Source: Microbacterium allomyrinae
GTDB lineage: Bacteria; Actinomycetota; Actinomycetes; Actinomycetales; Microbacteriaceae
Length of the DNA: 64,000 bases
Assembly: GCF_020682705.1 (NCBI RefSeq)
Contig: NZ_JAGTTN010000008.1
Span: 62,001-126,000, forward strand
Direction: 5' to 3'
Under the pieces are notes generated by a model. The model saw only the letters and a list, made by a program, of their open reading frames with translations, was not told the origin of the DNA and did no database searches. This document shows, piece by piece, positions 25,345 through 35,893 of the stretch. The first letter of the stretch is position 1. Each line of letters opens with the position of its first letter. A program made the position numbers and the translations under genes.

Positions 25345-28059
25345 TCAGCTGTGCGCGGCCGCCGCGCGGCGGCCGATGCGGGCGCGCCGGATCCACTTCT
25401 CGAGTTCCACGAAGATCGGGACCACGACGGCGAGGCCGATCGCGATGAGCCATTCGGTCCCCGACAGGCCGGTCGTCCCGATGAGGCGCTGCAGGAACCC
25501 GATCTCCACCGCGGCCACCGTGAGAGCGAGCGGGATCGAGAGCCACTTGACCGCGGTGAGGATCGGCGCCGTGAGGCCGCTCTCGGGATCGCGGCGCATC
25601 GCCAGGCCTCCGAGCACTGCCCCGAAGGCCGCGACGACGAAGGTCATGGTGACCGGGACGTTCGGCTCGGTCGAGCTCAGAAGGTCGGGGAACATGAGCA
25701 GCGGGACGAGGGTCATGAGGAACAGCACCCCGCCGTACACGAACCACAGCGTGACCGCTCCGCCGTTGGCGATCGTCTTCTTCGGGTCGCGCGGGGGCTG
25801 CAGCATGATCCCGTCCGGCACGGGGTCCAGCAGGATCACGACGACCGGGAAGATCGAGACGAAGAAGTTCAGGAACAGGATCATGATCGGCGTCAGCGGG
25901 ACGCCGTCGTTGATGTCGAAGAGACTGGCCACCAGGAACAGCAGCACGAGCGAGAACAGCTGCGACATCTGGTAGCGGACGTAGCTGACGATCTTCTCGT
26001 AGATCGCGCGCCCCAGGCGCACGGCCGTGACGAGCGTGCCGAAGTTGTCGTCGATCAGGATCATCTTGCCGGCCTGCTTCGTGACCTCGCTGCCCGACCC
26101 CATCGCCACGCCGATGTCGGCCTGCTTGAGTGCCGCGGCGTCGTTGACGGCATCGCCGGTCATGGCCACGACATCGCCGGTCTCCTGCATCAGGCGGGCC
26201 AGGCGCAGCTTGTCTTCGGGAGTCACGCGCCCGAAGACGTGGAGACTCGGCAGCGCCGCCTTGAGCTCGTCGTCGCTCATCGCCTGGATGTCGGCACCGC
26301 TGGCGGCGCCGGGTCCCAGGCCCAGCTTCGCGCCGATCGCGGCCGCCGTGATGGCGTGATCGCCCGTGATCATGCGCACCTCGATACCCGCTTCGTGTGC
26401 GATGCGCACGGCCTCTTTCGAGGAGGGGCGGAGAGGGTCGATGATGCCCACCAGGCCGACGAGGGTGAGGTCCTTCACCTCGGCCATCGGGTCCGCGGGC
26501 ACCGCGGCGCCCGCGGGGAACCGCCGCACCGCGAACGCGAGGACGCGCAGGCCCTGCTCGGACAGCTGCCGGTTCGCGTCGAGCACGGTCTGGCGCTGCT
26601 CCTCGATCGGTGCAGGACCATCGGCGGTGGCGACTGCCGAACACCGGTCGAGCACCACGTCGGGTCCGCCCTTGACGAGTGCGACCAGTTGCGTCTCGCC
26701 GTTCTGGCCGACCTCGTGGAAGGTCGCCATGAACTTGTAGGCCGAGTCGAACGGCACCTCGGCGGCTCGGGGGTACTGCCCGCGCGTCAGCTCGGCATCC
26801 GCCCCCATCTTCGCCGCGAGCACGACCAGCGCCGCCTCCGTCGGATCGCCGATCACGGCGCCGTCGTCCGACACCGTCGCATCGCTGCAGAGCGTCAGCC
26901 CGAGCGCGAGCTGCGTGAAATCGGGAGTCGGCTGCCCCGCGGCCCCCCGGATGTCGCCCACCTTCTCGTACCCGCTGCCGCCCACGGTGAACCAGTCGCC
27001 CGCGAGATAGAGGGACTCGACCGTCATCTCGTTCATCGTGAGCGTGCCGGTCTTGTCGGAGTTGATCGCGCTCGTCGCGCCGAGCGTCTCGACGTCGGTG
27101 AGGTTCTTGACCACGGCGTTGTGCTCGGCGAGCTGCCGGGACCCGTACGAGAGCATCGCCTGCACGAACGACGGCATGCCGGTGGGGATCGCGGAGATCG
27201 CCATGGAGATGCCCAGGAGGATGACCGCGGCGATCTCCTGACCGCGTAGGAGACCCGTGATGATGATGATGGCCACCGCGCCCCACGCGATCCAGCCGAG
27301 GACGCCGGTGAGCGCATCGAGTTCTCGCTGCAGCGGAGACTTCGCGGGCTTGACCGCCGACAGCATCGACGCGATCTGGCCCATCTGCGTGCCCATGCCG
27401 GTGTCGGTGATCACGACGCTGGCCGTGCCGCGGGTGACCTGGGTGTTCTGGAACACCATGTTCGCGCGGTCGCCGAGAGTCGTCTCGGGGTCGGGGATGG
27501 CCGCGGCGTCCTTCGCGATCGGGGCGCTCTCTCCGGTGAGCGCCGCCTCTTGCGTCTCGAGGGTCGCGGAGCGGAGGATGCGCCCGTCGGCGGGGACGAT
27601 GTCGCCCGCTTCGACCATGACGATGTCGCCGGGCACGATGTCGGTCGCCGCCACCTGCAGGAGCGATCCGTCGCGGATGACCTTGGCCTGCGGGATCTGC
27701 ATCTTCGCGAGCGCGTCGACCGACGCCTTGGCCTTGAGCTCCTGCCGGGCCCCCAGCACGACGTTGAGCACGACCAGGGCGCCGACCAGGATGCCGACAC
27801 TCACCTGATCGATGAGCAGGCTGATGACCGCGACCGCGACGAGCATGACGTTCATCGGGTCGGCGAGCTGGCGGAGCGAGACCTGCCAGACGGAGGGCGC
27901 GGGCTCGGCGGCGATCGAGTTCGGGCCGTGCTCCGCGAGCCGTCGAGCAGCCTCCGCTCCGGTGAGTCCGCGCTCTCGGTCGGTCTGCATCGCAGTGACG
28001 ACGTCGGAGGCTTCTTGGGCGAACCAGGGGGCGGGCGGCGAGGTGTCCACGGTGGTCAT
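25345..28059 (-). CDS. cation-transporting P-type ATPase (P2-like)
   Basis: 904 residues from ATG 28059. An N-terminal cation-ATPase domain (RGLTGAEAARRLAEHGPNS), actuator motif LTGES, phosphorylation site SDKTGTLT with Asp335, ATP-binding KGGPDVV and hinge MTGDAVNDAAALKQADIGVAM are intact. About ten helices, four of them in the C-terminal half. The membrane motif that normally reads PEGLP in P2-type pumps is PTGMP here (about residues 290-295), so the transported ion cannot be assumed to be calcium. It lies 71 bases after a TetR gene on the same strand, and TetR may regulate it. Confidence 0.92.
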   Translation of the reverse strand: MTTVDTSPPAPWFAQEASDVVTAMQTDRERGLTGAEAARRLAEHGPNSIAAEPAPSVWQVSLRQLADPMNVMLVAVAVISLLIDQVSVGILVGALVVLNVVLGARQELKAKASVDALAKMQIPQAKVIRDGSLLQVAATDIVPGDIVMVEAGDIVPADGRILRSATLETQEAALTGESAPIAKDAAAIPDPETTLGDRANMVFQNTQVTRGTASVVITDTGMGTQMGQIASMLSAVKPAKSPLQRELDALTGVLGWIAWGAVAIIIITGLLRGQEIAAVILLGISMAISAIPTGMPSFVQAMLSYGSRQLAEHNAVVKNLTDVETLGATSAINSDKTGTLTMNEMTVESLYLAGDWFTVGGSGYEKVGDIRGAAGQPTPDFTQLALGLTLCSDATVSDDGAVIGDPTEAALVVLAAKMGADAELTRGQYPRAAEVPFDSAYKFMATFHEVGQNGETQLVALVKGGPDVVLDRCSAVATADGPAPIEEQRQTVLDANRQLSEQGLRVLAFAVRRFPAGAAVPADPMAEVKDLTLVGLVGIIDPLRPSSKEAVRIAHEAGIEVRMITGDHAITAAAIGAKLGLGPGAASGADIQAMSDDELKAALPSLHVFGRVTPEDKLRLARLMQETGDVVAMTGDAVNDAAALKQADIGVAMGSGSEVTKQAGKMILIDDNFGTLVTAVRLGRAIYEKIVSYVRYQMSQLFSLVLLFLVASLFDINDGVPLTPIMILFLNFFVSIFPVVVILLDPVPDGIMLQPPRDPKKTIANGGAVTLWFVYGGVLFLMTLVPLLMFPDLLSSTEPNVPVTMTFVVAAFGAVLGGLAMRRDPESGLTAPILTAVKWLSIPLALTVAAVEIGFLQRLIGTTGLSGTEWLIAIGLAVVVPIFVELEKWIRRARIGRRAAAAHS

Positions 28060-28130
28060 GGCTTGACCATACCCCGAGGCGCACTCCGGCGAGAGGGGAA
28101 TTTCGGGCGTGCAGCGCGCGCCGCACGGCG

Positions 28131-28838
28131 TCAGTCCAGGCGCTCCTGCAGGCGCCGCGCGACCTCTGCGGTCGGCATGGAGCGGGGGAACACCGCGACG
28201 ACGAGGTCGTCCGAGGCAGCCCGGGATGTCTGTCCATCGGGATGCACGCCGAAGCGGCGCAATGCGTCGTCGAGAGCCGAGCGCAGCACCGACGCGGGAA
28301 CCTTCTTCGGACCGCGCAGCAGGCGCCGGAGCACGTGGTTGTGGATGGCGGTCACCAGGGCGGCGAATCCGACCGCGTCGAGCGGGTCGAGCCCGGGCAG
28401 TGATGCGCGCAGGTACTCGTCGAAGAGGCGCTCGTAACGGAAGACCGTGACGATCTCGCGCTCGCGCAGCGCCGGCACGCCGCGGACGACCGCGTAGCGG
28501 CGGCGGGCGAGCTCGGGGTCGGCGGCGAAATGCGCGTAGACGAACAGGGAGGCGTCGCATACGGCGACCCACGGATCGGCGTGCGGCTGCGCCAGGAACT
28601 CGCGCAGCTGATCGAGCAGCTCTTCGTGATCGGTGAAGACGACGTCGTCCTTACCGCCGAACTGACGGAAGAACGTCGAGCGCGACACCCCGGCGGCCTG
28701 CGCGATCTGCTCGACCGAGGTCTGATCGAAGCCCTGCCGGGCGAACAGCTCCAGCGCCGCTGCGACGACGGCCGCACGCGGGGATGCCTGCGGTGCGGAG
28801 GTCGGGCCCGTGACGCGGGCGGAGGCGGTGTCGGACAT
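28131..28838 (-). CDS. TetR/AcrR-family transcriptional regulator
   Basis: 235 residues. The helix-turn-helix spans about 22-68: AALELFARQGFDQTSVEQIA and AGVSRSTFFRQFGGKDDVV. The C-terminal ligand domain is all alpha (RERLF... VGFAALVTAIHNHVLRRLL) and fits the TetR_C MftR-like group. TAGGCT lies ten bases before the ATG. Same strand and 71 bases upstream of the P-type ATPase, so joint transcription is possible. Effector unknown. Confidence 0.93.
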   Translation of the reverse strand: MSDTASARVTGPTSAPQASPRAAVVAAALELFARQGFDQTSVEQIAQAAGVSRSTFFRQFGGKDDVVFTDHEELLDQLREFLAQPHADPWVAVCDASLFVYAHFAADPELARRRYAVVRGVPALREREIVTVFRYERLFDEYLRASLPGLDPLDAVGFAALVTAIHNHVLRRLLRGPKKVPASVLRSALDDALRRFGVHPDGQTSRAASDDLVVAVFPRSMPTAEVARRLQERLD

Positions 28839-28962
28839 CTCGGATCAGAGCCTAGTCGCAGCGTCTGCGGAGGTCGCGGCATCCGCTCGGCGACCCGCCG
28901 CGTGCATCCTCAGCCGAACCGCTGGCGCGTCGTTGCGGTCCGGAGCGCGCCGTCGGCGGTAG

Positions 28963-28968
28963 TAGGCT
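28963..28968 (+). promoter_or_regulatory. candidate -10 box of sucCD (TAGGCT)
   Basis: TAGGCT fits the actinobacterial -10 pattern. It is 82 bases before sucC, giving a leader of about 75 bases that starts with the palindrome at 28983-29000. No good -35 was found. Confidence 0.4.
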
Positions 28969-28982
28969 GGGGGACTGGTCGA

Positions 28983-29000
28983 TATCTCGACGTCGAGACG
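28983..29000. promoter_or_regulatory. operator-like palindrome TATCTCGACGTCGAGACG before sucC
   Basis: The central 14 bases (TCTCGA-CG-TCGAGA) are a perfect inverted repeat. The same motif in a fully symmetric form occurs before icd at 46164-46181. Here it lies at or just after the predicted transcription start, a position suited to repression. The cognate regulator is not identified. Confidence 0.65.
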
Positions 29001-29049
29001 CTTTTCGGGCGTCAACCCACCCCATTCGCCACCTGCGAAGGAATGCACT

Positions 29050-31127
<2,078 letters not shown>

Positions 31128-31142
31128 GCACCGCACGTCGAC

Positions 31143-31183
31143 AGGGGCGGATGCCGCGGCCACAGGCCGAGGCATCCGCCCCT
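31143..31183 (+). terminator. hairpin terminator of sucCD
   Basis: GGGGCGGATGCC and GGCATCCGCCCC form a 12-base stem around a loop that can itself pair (CGGCC/GGCCG), followed by TTCGTT. It lies 16 bases after the sucD stop. Confidence 0.75.
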
Positions 31184-31250
31184 TCGTTCTGCGCCTCGGG
31201 ATGCGCCCGCGCTGTCTCCGCAGACGGGCCTCGGCGGGTTCCCGGCGTCG

Positions 31251-31256
31251 TATCGT
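31251..31256 (+). promoter_or_regulatory. -10 box TATCGT, six bases before ATG 31263
   Basis: TATCGT-GGGAGC-ATG gives leaderless spacing; GGGAG could instead act as a short ribosome binding site. Confidence 0.4.
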
Positions 31257-31262
31257 GGGAGC

Positions 31263-31700
31263 ATGCCGCTGACCGGAGAGTACAAGCCGTCCACGTCCGA
31301 TTGGGCCCGCAAGCAGGCGGAGGCCTTCGAGGCCTCCAACGGTGAGCAGGCGAACCTCTTGCGCGGGGTGCCGATCATCGTGCTGACCACCGTCGGCGCT
31401 CGGAGCGGTGCGCTGCGCAAGACCGCCCTCATGCGCGTCGAGCACGAGGGCCGCTACGCGGTCGTCGCGTCCAAGGGCGGCGCGCCCGACGAGCCCAAGT
31501 GGGCCGAGAACATGCGACGCCATTCCCACGTAGAGCTGCAGGACCTCGATGAGAAGCGCGACTACACGGCGCGCGAGCTGGAGGGCGACGAGCGCACCGA
31601 GTGGTGGCTGCGCGCCACCGCGGTATGGCCCGATTACGACACATATCAGACGAAGACCGACCGCCAGATCGCGATCTTCGTGCTCGAGCCGCACGCCTGA
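31263..31700 (+). CDS. F420/deazaflavin-dependent nitroreductase family protein (DUF385, Ddn-like)
   Basis: 145 residues. The split-barrel pattern [36 protein letters not shown] and [17 protein letters not shown], then [20 protein letters not shown], is typical of the mycobacterial Ddn/Rv1558 group, which uses reduced F420 to reduce quinones and nitro compounds. It has no F420 synthesis neighbour here. Single gene between sucCD and the formylglycine-enzyme-like gene. Hydride acceptor unknown. Confidence 0.9.
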   Translation: MPLTGEYKPSTSDWARKQAEAFEASNGEQANLLRGVPIIVLTTVGARSGALRKTALMRVEHEGRYAVVASKGGAPDEPKWAENMRRHSHVELQDLDEKRDYTARELEGDERTEWWLRATAVWPDYDTYQTKTDRQIAIFVLEPHA

Positions 31701-31714
31701 TCCCGACCTGGGAG

Positions 31715-31777
31715 GGTCGAGAGTGCACGAACCGCGGCATCCGCCGACCTCAGCGCGCAATTCGTGCACTCTCGACC
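31715..31777. terminator. 17-base perfect stem with 29-base loop after the DUF385 gene
   Basis: GGTCGAGAGTGCACGAA at 31715-31731 is exactly reverse-complementary to 31761-31777. There is no T-run and the loop is long, so it could be a terminator or a mobile palindromic repeat. Confidence 0.6.
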
Positions 31778-31805
31778 GCATTCCGGGATCCGATGGAGGG
31801 CGAGG

Positions 31806-32549
31806 GTGAGTGAGATCGAGGTGGCGCGGATCGACGCCGGCGTCGTGACGCTGCACGACGCGCGGCGCAAGGTGCGCCGGAGCGTCGAGCTCGAGGCCTT
31901 CGAGATCGGCGTCTACGCCGTCACCCAGGCTCAGCTCGCGGAGCTGCTGGGAGAGTCCGCGTCACACCCGGACCGGCCCGCCGTCGATGTGAGCTGGCTG
32001 CGGGCGATCCGCTTCTGCAACGCGGCGTCGGAATGGGAGGGGCTCGACCCCGCGTACACATTCGACGGCGAGGATGTCACCTGGCACGTCGACTCCGACG
32101 GGTTCCGGTTGCCGACCGAGGCCGAATGGGAGCACGCCTGCCGTGCCGGATCCACCGGCCCGCACTACGGTCCGCTGGCCGAGATCGCCTGGACGAGCGC
32201 CGACGGCGTGACGGCGCCGCAGAACGTGGGCGGCAAGCATCCCAACCTCAACGGGCTGTTCGACACGCTCGGCAACGCGTGGGAGTGGTGCTGGGACCTG
32301 CTCGACCCGGCGCGGTACGGCGACTACCGGGTCTTCCGGGGCGGCGGCTTCGCCGACGACGCGTGGAGCGTCCGCGCGTCGACCCGCCGCGGGGGAGCGC
32401 CCCGGATGCATCACGACGACGTCGGCTTCCGCGTCGCTCGAGGCGGGTTCGATACGACGGATGCCGCGCAGGGCTGGTCCGCACGCGCGGACGAGGAGCG
32501 CGCCGCCGCCGACGGCCCGCTGCCGCCGGGCTGGACGCCGCTGCGCTGA
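31806..32549 (+). CDS. formylglycine-generating-enzyme (SUMF1) superfamily protein without the catalytic cysteines
   Basis: 247 residues from GTG 31806, with GGAGGGCGAGG upstream. Family marks: IGVYAVTQAQLAELLG, DVSWLRAIRFCNAASEWEGL, GFRLPTEAEWEHACRAG, NLNGLFDTLGNAWEWCWD, and a final RVFRGGGF ... VGFRVAR block. In true FGE the GG-S-x-x-C...C stretch before the last block carries the two active cysteines; here it reads GGGFADDAWSVR, so neither is present. It is therefore probably a non-oxidase member of the fold. No sulfatase lies nearby. The C-terminal 22 codons include a low-complexity tail PLPPGWTPLR. Confidence 0.85.
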   Translation: MSEIEVARIDAGVVTLHDARRKVRRSVELEAFEIGVYAVTQAQLAELLGESASHPDRPAVDVSWLRAIRFCNAASEWEGLDPAYTFDGEDVTWHVDSDGFRLPTEAEWEHACRAGSTGPHYGPLAEIAWTSADGVTAPQNVGGKHPNLNGLFDTLGNAWEWCWDLLDPARYGDYRVFRGGGFADDAWSVRASTRRGGAPRMHHDDVGFRVARGGFDTTDAAQGWSARADEERAAADGPLPPGWTPLR

Positions 32550-32572
32550 TCGGCCCGCTGCCGCCGGGCTGG
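32513..32572. repeat. 22-base direct repeat flanking the stop codon of the SUMF1-like gene
   Basis: The 22 bases at 32513-32534 recur at 32551-32572, 38 bases later, on either side of the TGA at 32547-32549. The second copy is outside the coding region. It looks like a small duplication of the gene's end. Confidence 0.8.
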
Positions 32573-32611
32573 GCGCTCCGGCGCCCCCCCCATCACCGCG
32601 GCGCGGGCTCG

Positions 32612-34078
32612 TCAGCCCAGCAGCGTCTCTATCGGTCCGCGCGCGAAATAGAGCACGAAGCCGGCGGCGACGATCCAGAGCAGCGGGCTGATCTCTCGCG
32701 CCTTGCCCGAGAGCGAGCGCACCACGACCCACGCGATGAAGCCCGCACCGATGCCGTTGGCGATCGAGTACGTGAGCGGCATCACGGTGACGGCGAGGAA
32801 CACCGGCAGCAGCACCGAGAAGTCGGAGAAGTCGATGAACCGGATCTGCGACATCATCAGCGCGCCCACGATCACCAGAGCGGATGCCGCCACCTCGGTG
32901 GGCACGATCGACACGAGCGGCGTGAAGAACATCGCCACGAGGAACAGCGCGCCGGTGACGACGTTGGCGAAGCCCGTACGGGCGCCCTCGCCGATGCCGG
33001 AGCCGGACTCGATGAACACCGTGTTGGACGAGCTCGAGGTGAATCCGCCGGCGACGGCGCCGACGCCTTCGACGATCAGCGCCGACGTGATGCGGGGGAA
33101 GTCGCCCTTCTCGTTCGCGAGCCCTGCTTCCTTCGACAGGCCGGTCATGGTGCCCATCGCGTCGAAGAAGTTCGTGAAGACGAGCGTGAAGACGAGCATG
33201 AGCGCCGCGAGTACCCCGATGCGCTCGAACGAGCCGAACGAGATCTGACCGACGAGCGACAGGTCGGGAACGCTCACGAGCGACGCCGGCAGCTCGGGCA
33301 CCGACAGCCCCCACCCGCCCGGATTGACGGTGTCGCCGTCGAACTTCGGTCCGATGTTCCAGATCGCCTCGACGATCACGGCGACCACGGTGCCCGTGAC
33401 GAGGCCGATGAGGATGCCGCCCTTGACCTTGCGTGCGACGAGGATGCCCGTGAGCAGCAGGGTGAAGACGAAGACGAGCGTCGGGACCGTGCTCACCGAG
33501 CCGTCGACGCCCAGGCCGACCGGGGGAGAGGCGGCGCCCGTCGCCGACACGAAGCCCGCGTCGACGAAGCCGATGAACGCGATGAACAGGCCGATGCCGA
33601 CCGTGATCGCGAGCTTCAGCTGGATCGGCACCGCGTCGAAGATCATGCGCCGAAGCCCTGTCACCGCGAGCAGCACGATGATGAGGCCGTTGATCACGAC
33701 CAGCCCCATCGCCTCGGGCCACGTCACCTGGCCGACGACCGATACCGCGAGGAACGAGTTGATGCCCAGGCCCGCAGCGAAGGCGAACGGCAGGCGGGTC
33801 ACGAGGCCGAACAGCACGGTCATGAGACCGGCTGTCAGCGCGGTCGTCGCGGCCACCTGGGCGAATCCGAGAGTGTTGCCGTCGACATCGACGCCGCTGG
33901 ACAGGATGATCGGATTCAGGATGACGATGTACGCCATCGTGACGAAGGTCACCACCCCACCGCGGACCTCGGTGCCGACGCTCGACCCGCGTCGGGTGAT
34001 CTCGAAGAAGCGGTCGAAGCCGTTCTTCGGCTCGGGAATATCGGTGGTGTCGGGAGCGGTGGATGGGGCAGTGCTCAT
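32612..34078 (-). CDS. NCS2-family (AzgA-type) purine permease
   Basis: 488 residues from ATG 34078, with GGAGG 14 to 10 bases upstream. About 12-14 helices. Family marks: EITRRGSSVGTEVRGGVVTFVTMAYI, ILSSGVDVDGNTL, LPFAFAAGLGINSF, then TNFFDAMGTMTGL and the SSSNTVFIESGSGIGEGARTGF stretch that lines the substrate site. Likely imports adenine, guanine or hypoxanthine with protons. Divergent from DUF6350-purN-purH, which makes purines de novo, so salvage and synthesis genes share one promoter region. Confidence 0.93.
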   Translation of the reverse strand: MSTAPSTAPDTTDIPEPKNGFDRFFEITRRGSSVGTEVRGGVVTFVTMAYIVILNPIILSSGVDVDGNTLGFAQVAATTALTAGLMTVLFGLVTRLPFAFAAGLGINSFLAVSVVGQVTWPEAMGLVVINGLIIVLLAVTGLRRMIFDAVPIQLKLAITVGIGLFIAFIGFVDAGFVSATGAASPPVGLGVDGSVSTVPTLVFVFTLLLTGILVARKVKGGILIGLVTGTVVAVIVEAIWNIGPKFDGDTVNPGGWGLSVPELPASLVSVPDLSLVGQISFGSFERIGVLAALMLVFTLVFTNFFDAMGTMTGLSKEAGLANEKGDFPRITSALIVEGVGAVAGGFTSSSSNTVFIESGSGIGEGARTGFANVVTGALFLVAMFFTPLVSIVPTEVAASALVIVGALMMSQIRFIDFSDFSVLLPVFLAVTVMPLTYSIANGIGAGFIAWVVVRSLSGKAREISPLLWIVAAGFVLYFARGPIETLLG

Positions 34079-34207
34079 GGAAAAGGAACCTCCGACGAAG
34101 AACGTTAGCCGCTCGAGCGCTTTCCTGGGGATTCGCTGAGCGGATGCCGCCGCCCTCCGCGCGGATGCACCGGGCGCCCTCGTCGCGCGAAGTAGGGTCG
34201 ATGGCGC

Positions 34208-35884
34208 ATGCATCGCCTCATCGTCGCCCTACTCGCCGCCGTCGACGCCGCCATCGCGGTCGCCGTCGGCCTCGCGGCGACCCTTGCCCCGCTGACCCTG
34301 CTCTGGGTGTTCGGTCTGGGCGGCGGCGCCGACTGGGGCGTGCTGTGGCCGACCGGAGTGACGGTGTGGCAGCTGGGCAACCTCGTCCCCCTGCTCGTCA
34401 CGCTGCCGGCGGAGTATCTCGCCGCGACCGGCATCGACCCGAGCGTCGCGTCGTTCACCCTCTCGCTCGCGCCCCTCGCGTTCGCGACCTTCACCGCGGT
34501 CTTCGCGGCCCGTTCCGGGATCCGGGCCGCACGCGCCGACGCCTGGGTGACCGGTGTGGTCACCTCGACCGTCGTGTACGGCGCTCTCGCCGCGGCCGCG
34601 GGTTTCACCTCCCAGAATCTCGTGGCCGACGCCGAGCTGTGGCAGGCGATCCTCGTGCCGACCCTGGTCTTCGCGCTGCCGGCGTTCGTGGCCGCGGTGA
34701 TCACCGAATGGGCCGAGGCCGGTGCCGGCGCGATCGCGCGCGTGCGCGACAGGGTCGAGGCCGCTCGCGACGGCTGGGCCCATGTTCCCGGGCTCATCGC
34801 GCGCGGTGGGGCGGTCGTGGTGGTCGGGCTCATCGGGCTGGGCGCCGCGGTCACGGCTGTCGCGGTGCTCGCGAGCGCGGGCCAGATCGTCGCCCTGTTC
34901 CAGGCGGGCAATGTGGACGCGCTCGGAGCCACCGTGCTGACGCTCGGGCAGCTCGCCTATCTGCCCACCCTGGTGGTGTGGGGTCTGTCGTTCGCGGCCG
35001 GTCCGGGCTTCGTCGTCGGCGAGGGCGGTGTCGTCTCGCCCGCCGGTACTCAGCTGGGCGTGCTGCCCGGCATCCCCGTGCTCGGCGCGATTCCCGAATC
35101 CACCACGACCTGGCTCCTGCTGCTCGCGCTCGTTCCGGTGGCGCTCGGCGCACTCGCCGGCTGGATCGCGCGTTCCCGCATGGTGGGCCCTCATGCCGAG
35201 ACCCCTCGCGCCCCGACCGCGCCTGCCGAGCGCCCGCTGCCCGCCACGTCAGTCGTCGGTGAGGACGCCGACGAGCGCACGGCCGCGTTGTCGGGACTGC
35301 TCGCGACCGCGCCGATCGTGAGCGCGACGGATGCCGCGGCCCTCGTCGGCCACGTCGGCTCGGGCATCGGCGAGCCTGACCGCTCCGCTGCCGCGGATCA
35401 CGAGCACGCGGAGCCCATCGCCGCGCGAGTCGTGGTCACCGCCGGCATCGCCGTCGTCGCCGCCGCCGCGGCGGCCGTGCTGGCCGCGTGCGCCTCCGGC
35501 TCACTGGGGCCGGGAGCCCTCGCCACGGTCGGTCCCCAACCCGGTCCTGTCGCCTTCGCGGTGGGCCTCGAAGTGCTGGTCGGCGCCGCGATCCTGCTGC
35601 TGGCGCCGCATGCGTCGGGGCGCACACGGCGTGTCGGCGGCGCCGGAGCGCCGGTCGACACGTCGTGGCAGGGAGCCGGCGACGGCGCGTACGACGTCGA
35701 CAGCGACACCGGGGCGTCCGGCGAGGCGGGAGCGGGCGACACGCCCCGCGCACCGCGCGCGGCAGGAACGGCGCCCTCGGCGCCCTCGTCGGCCGAGACC
35801 CAGCCCTTCGAGTTCCCGACGATCCCGGCGCGCCTGCTGCGCGATGCCGGGGCACGCGACAGCGAGGGCGACGCGCCCCGGTAG
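34208..35884 (+). CDS. DUF6350 membrane protein (PerM-like, upstream of purN)
   Basis: 558 residues. About ten membrane helices in the first 330 residues, a cytosolic linker at 340-400, two more helices at 405-480, then a low-complexity acidic/Ala-rich tail with TQPFEFPTIPARLLR near the end. This gene's place directly before purN is conserved in actinobacteria; the mycobacterial counterpart (PerM) has been linked to cell division under stress. A TAGGGT box lies nine bases before the ATG. Its stop codon TAG forms part of the purN -10 box. Confidence 0.82.
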   Translation: MHRLIVALLAAVDAAIAVAVGLAATLAPLTLLWVFGLGGGADWGVLWPTGVTVWQLGNLVPLLVTLPAEYLAATGIDPSVASFTLSLAPLAFATFTAVFAARSGIRAARADAWVTGVVTSTVVYGALAAAAGFTSQNLVADAELWQAILVPTLVFALPAFVAAVITEWAEAGAGAIARVRDRVEAARDGWAHVPGLIARGGAVVVVGLIGLGAAVTAVAVLASAGQIVALFQAGNVDALGATVLTLGQLAYLPTLVVWGLSFAAGPGFVVGEGGVVSPAGTQLGVLPGIPVLGAIPESTTTWLLLLALVPVALGALAGWIARSRMVGPHAETPRAPTAPAERPLPATSVVGEDADERTAALSGLLATAPIVSATDAAALVGHVGSGIGEPDRSAAADHEHAEPIAARVVVTAGIAVVAAAAAAVLAACASGSLGPGALATVGPQPGPVAFAVGLEVLVGAAILLLAPHASGRTRRVGGAGAPVDTSWQGAGDGAYDVDSDTGASGEAGAGDTPRAPRAAGTAPSAPSSAETQPFEFPTIPARLLRDAGARDSEGDAPR

Positions 35885-35887
35885 ACT
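35882..35887 (+). promoter_or_regulatory. -10 box TAGACT of purN, overlapping the DUF6350 stop codon
   Basis: TAGACT-GGGCCC-GTG gives six-base leaderless spacing. The first three bases are the stop codon of the upstream gene, so purN can be expressed apart from it. Confidence 0.5.
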
Positions 35888-35893
35888 GGGCCC

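Noticed and set aside
28060-28572. N-terminal extension of the P-type ATPase into the TetR gene region
   Set aside because: The extended part overlaps a clear TetR gene in another frame and is Arg-rich; the pump's normal start is at 28059.
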